This document shows positions 1-7,246 of a DNA stretch of 48,883 nt, one piece after another. Both the position numbers and the translations under genes were made by a program. Positions within the stretch are counted from its first letter, which is position 1. Every line of letters starts with the position of its first letter. A model generated the notes under the pieces. That model saw only the letters and a program-made list of their open reading frames with translations. It searched no databases and was not told the origin of the DNA. The stretch lies in assembly GCA_027459765.1 (NCBI GenBank), contig DAIDHD010000001.1:1-48883 (forward strand). Reading direction: 5' to 3'. Origin of the DNA: Gammaproteobacteria bacterium (GTDB taxonomy: Bacteria; Pseudomonadota; Gammaproteobacteria; Steroidobacterales; Steroidobacteraceae).

Positions 1-36
1 GCGGGGCTGCGGCCGTTCGGCGTCCGGCTGCTCTAA
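1..36 (+). CDS. possible 3' end of an unidentified gene
   Basis: The first 36 bases read as eleven codons ending in TAA at 34-36 (last residues PFGVRLL). The fragment is open to the window edge and has coding-like GC-rich codons. It is too short to assign to a family, and it could equally be chance open frame in GC-rich DNA. Confidence 0.3.
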   Translation, partial: AGLRPFGVRLL

Positions 37-60
37 GGGGGAGCGCGACGGCGACCGGGG

Positions 61-153
61 TCAGCGGGACAGGCCAAGCGCGCGCTTCTCCGCCTCGGAC
101 AGGGGTGGCTCGTGCAGCATGCCCTGCGTCTCGCGAACCTCATTGTGCCGCAT
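61..153 (-). CDS. possible small ORF of 30 codons
   Basis: A short minus-strand frame runs from ATG at 153 to TGA at 61. It encodes a charged peptide with a plausible amphipathic end (LSEAEKRALGLSR). It lies between the partial gene at the left edge and the cytochrome gene, and the frame stays open upstream, so a longer start is possible. The composition looks more protein-like than most shadow frames here, but I do not recognise a family and see no clear ribosome binding site. Confidence 0.28.
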   Translation of the reverse strand: MRHNEVRETQGMLHEPPLSEAEKRALGLSR

Positions 154-222
154 CGATGAATCGGGCGAGGCGCGATCGGTAATTCCGTCGGCACGTGATT
201 TTAGGTATCGTCCGACGCCACC

Positions 223-792
223 ATGAAGACCTTCGCGATCCGCGGATTGCTGCCCGCCCTGTGCCTGCCGTTGGTGATCGCGACGAACCCGGCGAACGGC
301 GCCGACGGCGCGGTTGCACGCGCCGCCGATCGCGCCACCGTGCAGGAACTCATGGTCACGGTGGTGGACCCTGCGGCCGATACCCTATGGGATTCGGTGG
401 CCTACATCGCCAACGAGCACGGCGTCGAGGATCGCCGCCCGCGCACCGACGCCGAATGGAACGCATTGGCCGCGGCGGCGGACCGGCTGATCGCCGGGGC
501 CCAGCGCCTGCGCGAACCCGGACGGCGGGTCACCGATGCGCCGGGCGGCAACCCCGGGCCCGGCGAGCTGTCGGTGCGGCAGATCGGCGAGCGTCTCGCC
601 GCCGACCCCCGGACCTTCGGGCTCGCCGCGCGCCGGCTGGAGGCGACGGGCCGGCGTGCGCGTGCGGCAATCGCGGCGCACGACCCGGACGGCCTGCTCG
701 CGGCGGGCGGCGAGATCGACGCCGCATGCGAGGCCTGCCACCGCGTGTTCTGGTATCCGGATCAGACCCGGCAAGGCGGCCCCGCGCGATGA
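223..792 (+). CDS. secreted c-type cytochrome, class II-like, single haem
   Basis: This 189-residue protein starts with a signal peptide (about residues 1-27, hydrophobic core LLPALCLPLVIA). It is largely alpha-helical and Ala/Arg-rich, with one haem-binding motif CEACH at residues 169-173 near the C-terminus. That placement is typical of class II (cytochrome c'-like) four-helix cytochromes. It should be exported and loaded with haem in the periplasm, where it would carry electrons or bind a small ligand. Its TGA overlaps the ATG of the next gene (ATGA at 789-792), so it is probably co-translated with the DUF6644-like membrane proteins. The exact redox partner cannot be read from sequence. 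Cytochrome c identity is well supported; the subclass is inferred. Confidence 0.82.
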   Translation: MKTFAIRGLLPALCLPLVIATNPANGADGAVARAADRATVQELMVTVVDPAADTLWDSVAYIANEHGVEDRRPRTDAEWNALAAAADRLIAGAQRLREPGRRVTDAPGGNPGPGELSVRQIGERLAADPRTFGLAARRLEATGRRARAAIAAHDPDGLLAAGGEIDAACEACHRVFWYPDQTRQGGPAR

Positions 793-1289
793 GCGGCCTC
801 GACGCCTTTTGTACGTGGCTCGCCGCCACCGCGCCGAGCCAGTGGCTGCAGAACGTCGAGTGGATCGTCCCGGCCGTGCAGACCGTGCACATCCTCTGTG
901 TGGCGGCCGTGGTCGCGAGCGCGCTGATGATCGAGCTGCAAATGCTGCGGGTGGGTGGTCGCGGCGCCGAGGTGGCGGCGATGGCGCGGCGCTTCGGGCC
1001 CTTCGTGTGGTGGCCCTTGCCCGTGCTCGCGGCCTCCGGGAGCGTGCTGATCGTCGCCGAGCCCGCCCGCTCGCTCGAGAATCCGGTATTCGTCCTCAAG
1101 ATGGCTTTGTTGCTGCTCGTGGTCGGCGCGACGGTCGCGGGGATCCGCCCGCTGCGGACCGATCCCGGTTACTGGGAGCGTTCCGCGGGCCGGCGCGCGG
1201 GCGCCCGGGTGCTCGGCGCGATCACGCTCGCGCTGTGGGTGGGGATCGTGTTCGCCGGCCGCTGGATCGCCTACGTGCGGGCGGCTTGA
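789..1289 (+). CDS. DUF6644-like four-helix membrane protein (copy 1)
   Basis: This 166-residue protein has four predicted membrane helices, roughly at residues 28-52, 70-92, 97-118 and 140-160. A short amphipathic N-terminus carries WL and WLQN motifs. A conserved histidine sits in the first helix (VQTVHIL), and the last helix ends in GRWI. Its ATG overlaps the stop of the cytochrome gene. The next gene encodes a paralog of the same length with the same first-helix VH and GRW signatures. I associate this architecture with DUF6644, a family of unknown function often found near DUF6152. A role in membrane electron transfer or ligand binding next to the cytochrome is inference. Confidence 0.72.
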   Translation: MSGLDAFCTWLAATAPSQWLQNVEWIVPAVQTVHILCVAAVVASALMIELQMLRVGGRGAEVAAMARRFGPFVWWPLPVLAASGSVLIVAEPARSLENPVFVLKMALLLLVVGATVAGIRPLRTDPGYWERSAGRRAGARVLGAITLALWVGIVFAGRWIAYVRAA

Positions 1290-1293
1290 TCCC

Positions 1294-1794
1294 ATGCTCG
1301 ACGAGCTGTGCCAACGCCTCGAGGCCACGGCGGTTGCGACGGCGATCCGCGAGGGCAGCGCCTGGTTCCCGTGGATCGAGAGCGTGCACGTGCTCGCGCT
1401 CACGCTCGTGGTCGGCTCGATCGCCCACGTCGACCTGCGGCTGATCGGCTTCGTGGGGCGCGGCCGCAGCGTTGCCGACACCACGGCCGCCATGCTGCCG
1501 ATCACCTGGAGCGCCTTTGTGGTCGCCGCCACCAGCGGCGCGCTGCTGTTCGCATCCAACGCAACCGCCTACGCGCACAACGACTTCTTCCGCGCCAAGA
1601 TCGCGCTCATCGCGCTTGCGGGCGTGAACATGCTGGCATTCCACGGGCTCGTCGGGCGCGACGCGGCCGGCTGGCGGGACGCGGCATCGACGCCCAGGCG
1701 CGCACGCGTGGCCGGCGCGCTGTCGTTGCTGCTGTGGATCGGCGTGGTCGCTTGCGGCCGCTGGATCGGCTTCACCTTGAGCGCCCCGACGTGA
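1294..1794 (+). CDS. DUF6644-like four-helix membrane protein (copy 2)
   Basis: This is the paralog of the preceding gene, also 166 residues, starting four bases after its stop. It shows the same layout: N-terminal amphipathic segment, first helix with SVHVLALT, four membrane spans and a closing GRWIGF. An in-helix histidine and aspartate (IAHVDLRL) follow the first VH, which the first copy has as a Met/Glu stretch, so the two copies have diverged at polar in-membrane positions. The pair probably forms a heteromeric membrane unit. Function unknown. Confidence 0.72.
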   Translation: MLDELCQRLEATAVATAIREGSAWFPWIESVHVLALTLVVGSIAHVDLRLIGFVGRGRSVADTTAAMLPITWSAFVVAATSGALLFASNATAYAHNDFFRAKIALIALAGVNMLAFHGLVGRDAAGWRDAASTPRRARVAGALSLLLWIGVVACGRWIGFTLSAPT

Positions 1795-1805
1795 GAGGAT
1801 CGTGG

Positions 1806-2687
1806 ATGATGAGCAAGGACTTGGCATCGATCGCGCCTCGTGGGAGCGCCGGGGCGGGGCGGCGACGCGCGCGGCTGATCCGGCTCGCGGCCTCGCTGGG
1901 GTTCGCGAGCATCGCCACGGCGATTCCGCTGCTCGCGGCAACCACGATGAACCCGGCGCCGCAGGCTAAGGACTGGGCGGCGCTCGCCAAGCTGCCGGAC
2001 TGGAGCGGCGTGTGGACGCCGAACGTCACGGACCAGGAGCGTCGCATCAGCGCCGATCCGGTGCCCTGGAACGCCGCGACGGCGCGCGAGATTCATGCGC
2101 TGGAACGGGCCGAAGCGGCCGGGCACCCCAAGGGCCTGTTCGTGAACTGCCTTCCGGAGGGCATGCCCACGTGGATGCTGATCACCCACAACGCTTTCGA
2201 GATCCTGTACACGCCCGGACGCGTGACCTTCCTCGGTGAGATGGACGGCAATCGACTGCGGCGCATCTACACCGACGGACGCGGGCACCCGCCGGATCCG
2301 GATCCGACCTTTCACGGCCACTCGATCGGTCACTGGGAAGGCGACACCCTGGTGGTGGATACCGTCGGTGTGCTCCCCGAGAGCTACATCGCCGTGAGCG
2401 AGGCGGTGGGCGTGCCGAACGATGGCGACATGCATATCGTCGAGCGCATCCGCCTCGAGAAGCCCGACGTGCTGCGTGACGATCTCACCATCACCGCGCC
2501 GCACGTGCTCGACCGGCCTTGGACGACCTCGCGGTATTATTTCCGGCAGCGCGCACGCAAGTACGACATCGTCGAGGGCGTGTGCCTGCAGGGCAGCTTC
2601 TCGGAAGGCAAGGACGCGGACGGCCACGCCGTGTTCGTGCCGGCACCACAGACCGAAGACGGCAACCTGGCCCCCACGGAGCATTGA
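1806..2687 (+). CDS. periplasmic protein of unknown function, WEGDTLVVDT family
   Basis: The protein has 293 residues from the first of two tandem ATG codons (1806 and 1809). The N-terminus is Arg-rich followed by a hydrophobic stretch (about residues 20-45), so it is a signal peptide or anchor. The mature part carries the motif HSIGHWEGDTLVVDTVG. I recognise this from many uncharacterised secreted proteins of acidobacteria and gammaproteobacteria that sit beside DUF6152 genes. There is one Cys pair (VNCLPEG, VEGVCLQG) that could form a disulfide. It is followed 10 bases later by the DUF6152 gene, as in other genomes. No catalytic motif is evident. Confidence 0.68.
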   Translation: MMSKDLASIAPRGSAGAGRRRARLIRLAASLGFASIATAIPLLAATTMNPAPQAKDWAALAKLPDWSGVWTPNVTDQERRISADPVPWNAATAREIHALERAEAAGHPKGLFVNCLPEGMPTWMLITHNAFEILYTPGRVTFLGEMDGNRLRRIYTDGRGHPPDPDPTFHGHSIGHWEGDTLVVDTVGVLPESYIAVSEAVGVPNDGDMHIVERIRLEKPDVLRDDLTITAPHVLDRPWTTSRYYFRQRARKYDIVEGVCLQGSFSEGKDADGHAVFVPAPQTEDGNLAPTEH

Positions 2688-2697
2688 GCACCCCACC

Positions 2698-3120
2698 ATG
2701 ACCGCCCGCATCTCGCTGCAATTGCGCCTCATCGCCCTCGTCGCGCTCACCGGCGGCGCCGGACTCGCGCTCGCGCACCACTCGTTCGCGATGTTCGATT
2801 TCGACAAGGTCGAGACCTTTAAAGGCTCGGTCAAGGAATTTCGCTGGACCAATCCGCACGTGGTGCTCCTCGTATCCAAGCCGGCGGCGACGGCCGGCGG
2901 GCCCGAAGAGGTCTGGTCGCTGGAATTGACGAGCCCCGGCAACCTCACCCGCGGCGGCTGGTCGCGCACCTCGTTCAAGCCCGGTGATCACATCGAGGTG
3001 CAACTGCACCCGTTGCGCGACGGCAAGCACGGCGGCGCCTTCAAGCAGGCCACCTTCCTCGACACCGGCAAGGTGATCTCCTCGAACCTGCGCGCGGCGG
3101 AGAAGCCGGGCCTGCAGTGA
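2698..3120 (+). CDS. DUF6152 family secreted protein
   Basis: This 140-residue protein has a clear signal peptide (hydrophobic residues 8-26) ending in ALA, directly followed by HHSFAMFD. The body contains FKGSVKEFRWTNPHV, a signature I associate with DUF6152. The predicted mature chain therefore begins with two histidines, with a further NPH motif about 30 residues on and more His late in the chain. It is the last gene of the five-gene plus-strand cluster; the Anbu operon converges on it from the right. Family assignment is fairly safe. A metal-binding role through the N-terminal His is inference only. Confidence 0.75.
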   Translation: MTARISLQLRLIALVALTGGAGLALAHHSFAMFDFDKVETFKGSVKEFRWTNPHVVLLVSKPAATAGGPEEVWSLELTSPGNLTRGGWSRTSFKPGDHIEVQLHPLRDGKHGGAFKQATFLDTGKVISSNLRAAEKPGLQ

Positions 3121-3135
3121 GGCGCGGACGGCTAC

Positions 3136-3864
3136 TCACCACTGCGGGTCGGGCAGCTCGCTGAAGACCTCTTTCAGCGCCTCGCCCCACCGGCTGCGGA
3201 TCATGCGGAAGTAGTCGTTCTCCAGATCGATGCTCTTGTGCGTCGCAAGCCGGAACTCGTCGCGGCGGATGACGGCGAGGTCGAGGGGCGGACCCACCGA
3301 GAGATTCGAGCGGATGGTGGAGTCCATAGAAACGAGCGCGCACTTGGCGGCCTGGGCGAGGCTGCTGCTGCGGGTGATGACCCGGTCGATGATGGGTTTG
3401 CCGTACTTCGATTCGCCCATCTGGAAGTAGGGCGTGTCGATCGAGGACTCGACGAAGTTGCCCGCCGAATAGACGTGGAACAGCCGCGGCTCCTCGCCGC
3501 GGATTTGCCCCCCGAGGATGAACGTGCCGTTGAACTCGTGGCCCTGCTCCTTCAGGTGCAGGCCGTCGCGGGCGTGCACCTCGCGCAGCGCGTCGCCGAC
3601 GATGCGCGCGACCCCGAACATGTTGGCGGCGCCGAAGATGCGGGGCGCGCCGTCCGCGGCACCGTCGACCGGTTCGCGCAGCAGATTGACCACGGCCTGG
3701 GTGATGGCCAGATTTCCCGCCGACAGCAGCACGAGCACGCGATCCGGCCGCTGGAAGGTGGTCATCTTGCGGAAAGTGTTGACCTGGTCGACGCCCGCAT
3801 TGGTGCGGGAATCCGACAACAGCACGAGGCCGGTATCGACGAGCAGTCCGACGCAGTAGGTCAT
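3136..3864 (-). CDS. Anbu proteasome-like (Ntn hydrolase) protein
   Basis: This 242-residue protein starts MTYCVGLLVD, and the N-terminal third matches the Anbu/HslV-like fold (LVLLSDSRTNAGVD, then NTFRKM). Anbu proteins are bacterial relatives of the proteasome beta subunit that form helical or ring assemblies; Thr2 exposed after Met removal would be the N-terminal nucleophile. The residue after Met is Thr, as expected for that mechanism. The gene is last in a minus-strand cluster with an ATP-grasp, an alpha-E and a transglutaminase gene, the association known for Anbu. Substrate is unknown even in studied members. Confidence 0.88.
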   Translation of the reverse strand: MTYCVGLLVDTGLVLLSDSRTNAGVDQVNTFRKMTTFQRPDRVLVLLSAGNLAITQAVVNLLREPVDGAADGAPRIFGAANMFGVARIVGDALREVHARDGLHLKEQGHEFNGTFILGGQIRGEEPRLFHVYSAGNFVESSIDTPYFQMGESKYGKPIIDRVITRSSSLAQAAKCALVSMDSTIRSNLSVGPPLDLAVIRRDEFRLATHKSIDLENDYFRMIRSRWGEALKEVFSELPDPQW

Positions 3865-3920
3865 GCTCCACGATTGTACCGAAGTGGGGCGGACGCCGCC
3901 CCGCGGCCGGTGGCGCCGCG

Positions 3921-4727
3921 CTACTGCTGCTGGTTGGCGGACTCGGCCACCAGCACGTTGGCCTCCAGGCGCTCACCGCCACCGCCGCGGCGGACCCCGC
4001 GCACGGGCGCGGCATCGAGGTAATCGCGACCCACCGCGAGCCGGCAATAGGGTCCGTATGCGTGTCGGCGGTGCGTGACGTCGAGCGAGAGCCAGCCACG
4101 CTCCGCGTCGAGCCAGACGTCGACCCAGGCATGGCTCGCGGCGTCGCTGGTGTCACCGGTGTACAGATAGCCGCTGACGTAGCGTGCCGGAATGCCGAGC
4201 GTGCGCGCGCATGCGAGGTAGACGTGGGCCTGGTCCTGGCACACGCCGGCGCGGTTCAGGAACGAGGCTGCCGCGGTGTCGTCGACCTCGCTGCTGCCCG
4301 CGCGATAGCGGATGGTCTCGCAGACCGCCTCAGCGAGCGCCTCGGCGCGCGCCAAGGAGTCGGCATGTTGGCGCACGGCCTGCACCGCGAAGTCGCGGAT
4401 CTCGTCGTTGGGCGCGGTGAGCGCGGTGGCCGCGACGTAGGCGAGCGGCGACAGCGCGGTGTGCTCGAAGCGCAACGGCGTGTCGCTGGTCTCCACCACG
4501 CCCTGCGCCACGATGCGGATCTCGCGATGGGGCTCCTCCAGGGTGAGAAGGTGCGCCACGTTGCCGTGGGCATCGATCTGCTCGAGCCGACGGCCCGGCG
4601 CGGCGATGCTCCAGGCGAGCGTACGCTGGCAGGGATCGCGGCGCGGCGTCAGCCTCAAGGACTGCACGCTGTACTTGATCGGGTGTTCGTAGCGATAGCG
4701 GGTTTCGTGGCGGACGTGCATCTGCAT
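3921..4727 (-). CDS. transglutaminase-like cysteine peptidase family protein
   Basis: The protein has 268 residues: an N-terminal bacterial transglutaminase-associated beta domain (about residues 1-90, starting RHETRYRYEHP) and a papain-fold core. The triad is visible: Cys163 in GVCQDQAH, His199 in ASHAWVDVW and Asp216 in LDVTH. There is no signal peptide, so it is cytoplasmic. The tail (GGGGERLEANV) is typical of the Anbu-linked subfamily. It lies 4 bases from the alpha-E gene upstream and 56 bases from anbu downstream. Whether it cleaves, crosslinks or amidates a peptide is unknown. Confidence 0.88.
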   Translation of the reverse strand: MQMHVRHETRYRYEHPIKYSVQSLRLTPRRDPCQRTLAWSIAAPGRRLEQIDAHGNVAHLLTLEEPHREIRIVAQGVVETSDTPLRFEHTALSPLAYVAATALTAPNDEIRDFAVQAVRQHADSLARAEALAEAVCETIRYRAGSSEVDDTAAASFLNRAGVCQDQAHVYLACARTLGIPARYVSGYLYTGDTSDAASHAWVDVWLDAERGWLSLDVTHRRHAYGPYCRLAVGRDYLDAAPVRGVRRGGGGERLEANVLVAESANQQQ

Positions 4728-4731
4728 GGAG

Positions 4732-5679
4732 TCAGCCCTGCGTCGGCGGCACGAGAAAGTCCGATGCGATGCGCTCGCCCAGATCGCGGACCCGGCCGGT
4801 GAACTGCGCCAGAAAGCGCGGCAAGCCGCGGATCATCAGATCCTCCATGCGCGAGAAGTACAGCACGCCGTGCATTTCTCCGGCGCGGCGCTCGGTTTCG
4901 GCGGACTGCTCATTGGTGACCGAGCGCAGGTTCTGATAAATCTCCTTGCAGCAGCGTAGCAACGAGCGCGGCATGTCGGCGCGCAGGATCAGGAGATCCG
5001 CGACGTTGAGCGGCGTGATGGTGCCGCGGTAAACGCGTCGATAGATCTCGAAGGCGGACAGCGCCCGCAGCAGCACGCTCCATTCGAACGGGTCCGGTAC
5101 AACGCCGGCGTGCGCACCGGGCTCGAGGTCGCCCTGGTGTGCGGTGAGGATGCGGGCGGTGCCATCGGCACGCTCCAGGAATGTGCCGATGCGGCTGAAA
5201 TAGAACGCCTCGTCGCGCAGCATCGTGCCTATGCTGACGCCGCGTGTGAGGTGCGAGCGCTCCTTCACCCACTCGACGAATTGACCGACATCCACGTCGG
5301 CCGGCCCGCGCGCGGCGAGGGCGCGCACCTCCAGCCAGGTGGAGTTGAGCGTCTCCCACAGCTCCGAGGTCAGCGCGCCGCGGACCGCTCGGGCGTTTTC
5401 GCGGGCTGCGCGCAGGCAGCTCAGGATGCTGTGATCGTGGTCTCTGTCCAGCGCGACGAACCAGAATACTGCGGTCGGCTCGATCGCCTCGTGGCGGGCG
5501 CGATAGGCTTCCTCGATCGACAGCGCACGCATGGTCTCGCGCAGCGAGTCGCGCAGCGTGTCGGCGGCGTGCGGCAGGAGCGACATGCGATAGTGCGCGT
5601 CCAGCAGCCGCGCGAGGTTCTCTGCGCGCTCCACGTAGCGCGACATCCAGTAGAGATGGTCGGCCGTACGGCTCAGCAT
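4732..5679 (-). CDS. alpha-E domain protein (DUF403)
   Basis: This 315-residue all-helical protein starts MLSRTADHLYWMSRYVERAENLARLL, split here as MLSRTADHLYW and MSRYVERAEN, the hallmark of the alpha-E family. It overlaps the end of the ATP-grasp gene by seven bases (ATGCTGA at 5673-5679), indicating translational coupling. In other genomes alpha-E proteins are paired or fused with circularly permuted ATP-grasp enzymes and are thought to act with them in a peptide-ligase or peptide-tag pathway. The true start is fixed by this overlap; a longer frame upstream is only a shadow of the ATP-grasp gene. Confidence 0.88.
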   Translation of the reverse strand: MLSRTADHLYWMSRYVERAENLARLLDAHYRMSLLPHAADTLRDSLRETMRALSIEEAYRARHEAIEPTAVFWFVALDRDHDHSILSCLRAARENARAVRGALTSELWETLNSTWLEVRALAARGPADVDVGQFVEWVKERSHLTRGVSIGTMLRDEAFYFSRIGTFLERADGTARILTAHQGDLEPGAHAGVVPDPFEWSVLLRALSAFEIYRRVYRGTITPLNVADLLILRADMPRSLLRCCKEIYQNLRSVTNEQSAETERRAGEMHGVLYFSRMEDLMIRGLPRFLAQFTGRVRDLGERIASDFLVPPTQG

Positions 5680-7094
5680 TCGCCTTCCAGAACCCAGGTG
5701 TCCTTGGTGCCGCCGCCCTGGGAGGAGTTGACTACCAGCGAGCCTTCGCGCAGCGCCACCCGCGTGAGCCCCCCGGGCACGATGGTGACGTCGCGGCCGG
5801 ATAGAACGAACGGCCGCAGATCGATGTGCCGCGGGGCGAGACCGCGCGCCGCGAAGGTCGGGCAGGTGGACAGTGCGAGCGTGGGCTGGGCGATGTAGCG
5901 CTCGGGGTTGGCGACGATGCGGGCGCGAAAGGCCTCTATTTCGACGCGGGTCGCGGCCGGGCCGATGAGCATGCCGTAGCCGCCGGCGCCGTGCACTTCC
6001 TTGACGACGAGGTCCGGAAGGTGTGCGAGCACGTGCGCAAGGTGCTCCGGGTTGCGCAGCGTCCAGGTCGGCACGTTGTCGATGATCGGCGACTCGCCCA
6101 GATAGAAGCGGATCATCTCGGGCACGTAGGGATAGATCGACTTGTCGTCGGCGATGCCGGTGCCGACCGCGTTCGCCACGGTGACCCGTCCGGCGCGGCA
6201 GGCGGTGAGCAGCCCGGGAACGCCGAGCAATGAATCGGGGCGGAAGGCGAGCGGGTCGAGGAAGTCGTCGTCTATGCGCCGATAGATCACGTCGATGCGC
6301 CGCGGTCCGCGGGTGGTGCGCATGTACACGGTCTCGTCGCGCACGAACAGGTCCTGGCCCTCGACCAGTTCTATGCCCATCTGCTGGGCGAGGAAGGCGT
6401 GCTCGAAGTACGCGCTGTTGTGCGCACCCGCGGTGAGCAGTACCACCGTCGGATCGGAGACTCCCGTGGGCGCGACACTGCGCAGATTGACGAGCAGCAC
6501 CTCCGGATAGTGGTCCACGGGGGCGATCCGGTGCGCCGAGAACAGCTCCGGAAACAAGCGCATCATCATCTTGCGGTTCTCGAGCATGTAGGAGACGCCC
6601 GAGGGCACACGCAGGTTGTCCTCGAGCACGCGAAACTCGCCGGCCTCGTCGCGCACGATGTCGATGCCGGCGATGTGCGCGTAGATTCCGCCCGGTACGT
6701 CGACCCCTTGCATCTCCGGGCGATACTGCGAGTTGCAGAGCACGTCGGTCGCCGGAACGACGCCGGCGGCGAGGATGTTCTGCTCGTGGTAGACGTCGTG
6801 GATGAAGGCATTGAGGGCACGCACCCGCTGGGTCAGGCCGTCTTGCAGCCGCTGCCAGTCGGTGCGCGGCAGCACGCGCGGCACGATGTCGAACGGAATC
6901 AGCCGCTCGGCTCCCTCCTCCTGACCGTACACGGCGAAGGTGATGCCAACGCGGTGGAAAAGCGCGTCCGCCTCGGCGCGCTTCTGTGCCAGCCGCTCGG
7001 CGGGTTGGCGTGCGAGCCATTCGCCGTAGCGTCGGTAGTTGGCGCGCACGGAGCCGTCGGCGGCGTGCATTTCGTCGTATGGCGTGAGTCGCAA
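5673..7094 (-). CDS. circularly permuted ATP-grasp type 2 protein
   Basis: About 473 residues from a TTG at 7094 (MRLTPYDEMHAADG), which gives the usual family start and length. A GTG at 7160 would add 22 residues that look non-coding. Conserved blocks are YDEM near the start, LEDNLRVPSGVSYMLENR in the middle, RRIDDDF, GTGIADDKSIYPY, VKEVHGAGGYGM and the C-terminal NSSQGGGTKDTWVL. These ATP-grasp enzymes (former DUF404/407) are predicted to form carboxylate-amine bonds using ATP. First gene of the Anbu cluster. Start choice is uncertain; family is not. Confidence 0.87.
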   Translation of the reverse strand: MRLTPYDEMHAADGSVRANYRRYGEWLARQPAERLAQKRAEADALFHRVGITFAVYGQEEGAERLIPFDIVPRVLPRTDWQRLQDGLTQRVRALNAFIHDVYHEQNILAAGVVPATDVLCNSQYRPEMQGVDVPGGIYAHIAGIDIVRDEAGEFRVLEDNLRVPSGVSYMLENRKMMMRLFPELFSAHRIAPVDHYPEVLLVNLRSVAPTGVSDPTVVLLTAGAHNSAYFEHAFLAQQMGIELVEGQDLFVRDETVYMRTTRGPRRIDVIYRRIDDDFLDPLAFRPDSLLGVPGLLTACRAGRVTVANAVGTGIADDKSIYPYVPEMIRFYLGESPIIDNVPTWTLRNPEHLAHVLAHLPDLVVKEVHGAGGYGMLIGPAATRVEIEAFRARIVANPERYIAQPTLALSTCPTFAARGLAPRHIDLRPFVLSGRDVTIVPGGLTRVALREGSLVVNSSQGGGTKDTWVLEGEC

Positions 7095-7213
7095 GATTCC
7101 CCCTGCGGTGATGCAGGCGAATTGCGTGCCAGACCCGACTTTTACCCGTAGATCATGCACTTATGCCTGCACGGGGTGGCGCGCCGCATCGTCATGCGGC
7201 ATGCCCGTGCGCC

Positions 7214-7234
7214 AAAATGGTGCGTCTGGCACCA
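7214..7234 (-). terminator. intrinsic terminator after glmS
   Basis: Read on the minus strand just after the glmS stop, TGGTGC-CAGAC-GCACCA forms a perfect 6-bp stem with a 5-base loop (7218-7234). Its outer pairs run into TTTT (7217-7214). The stem is short and the T-run only four long, so it may be partial, but it is the right position and orientation to end glmS transcription before the Anbu operon. Confidence 0.55.
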
Positions 7235-7246
7235 CCCGGCGCGAGA

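Noticed and set aside
5680..7020. N-terminal extension of the alpha-E gene to 762 codons
   Set aside because: It is a shifted frame through the ATP-grasp gene; the family start is at 5679.
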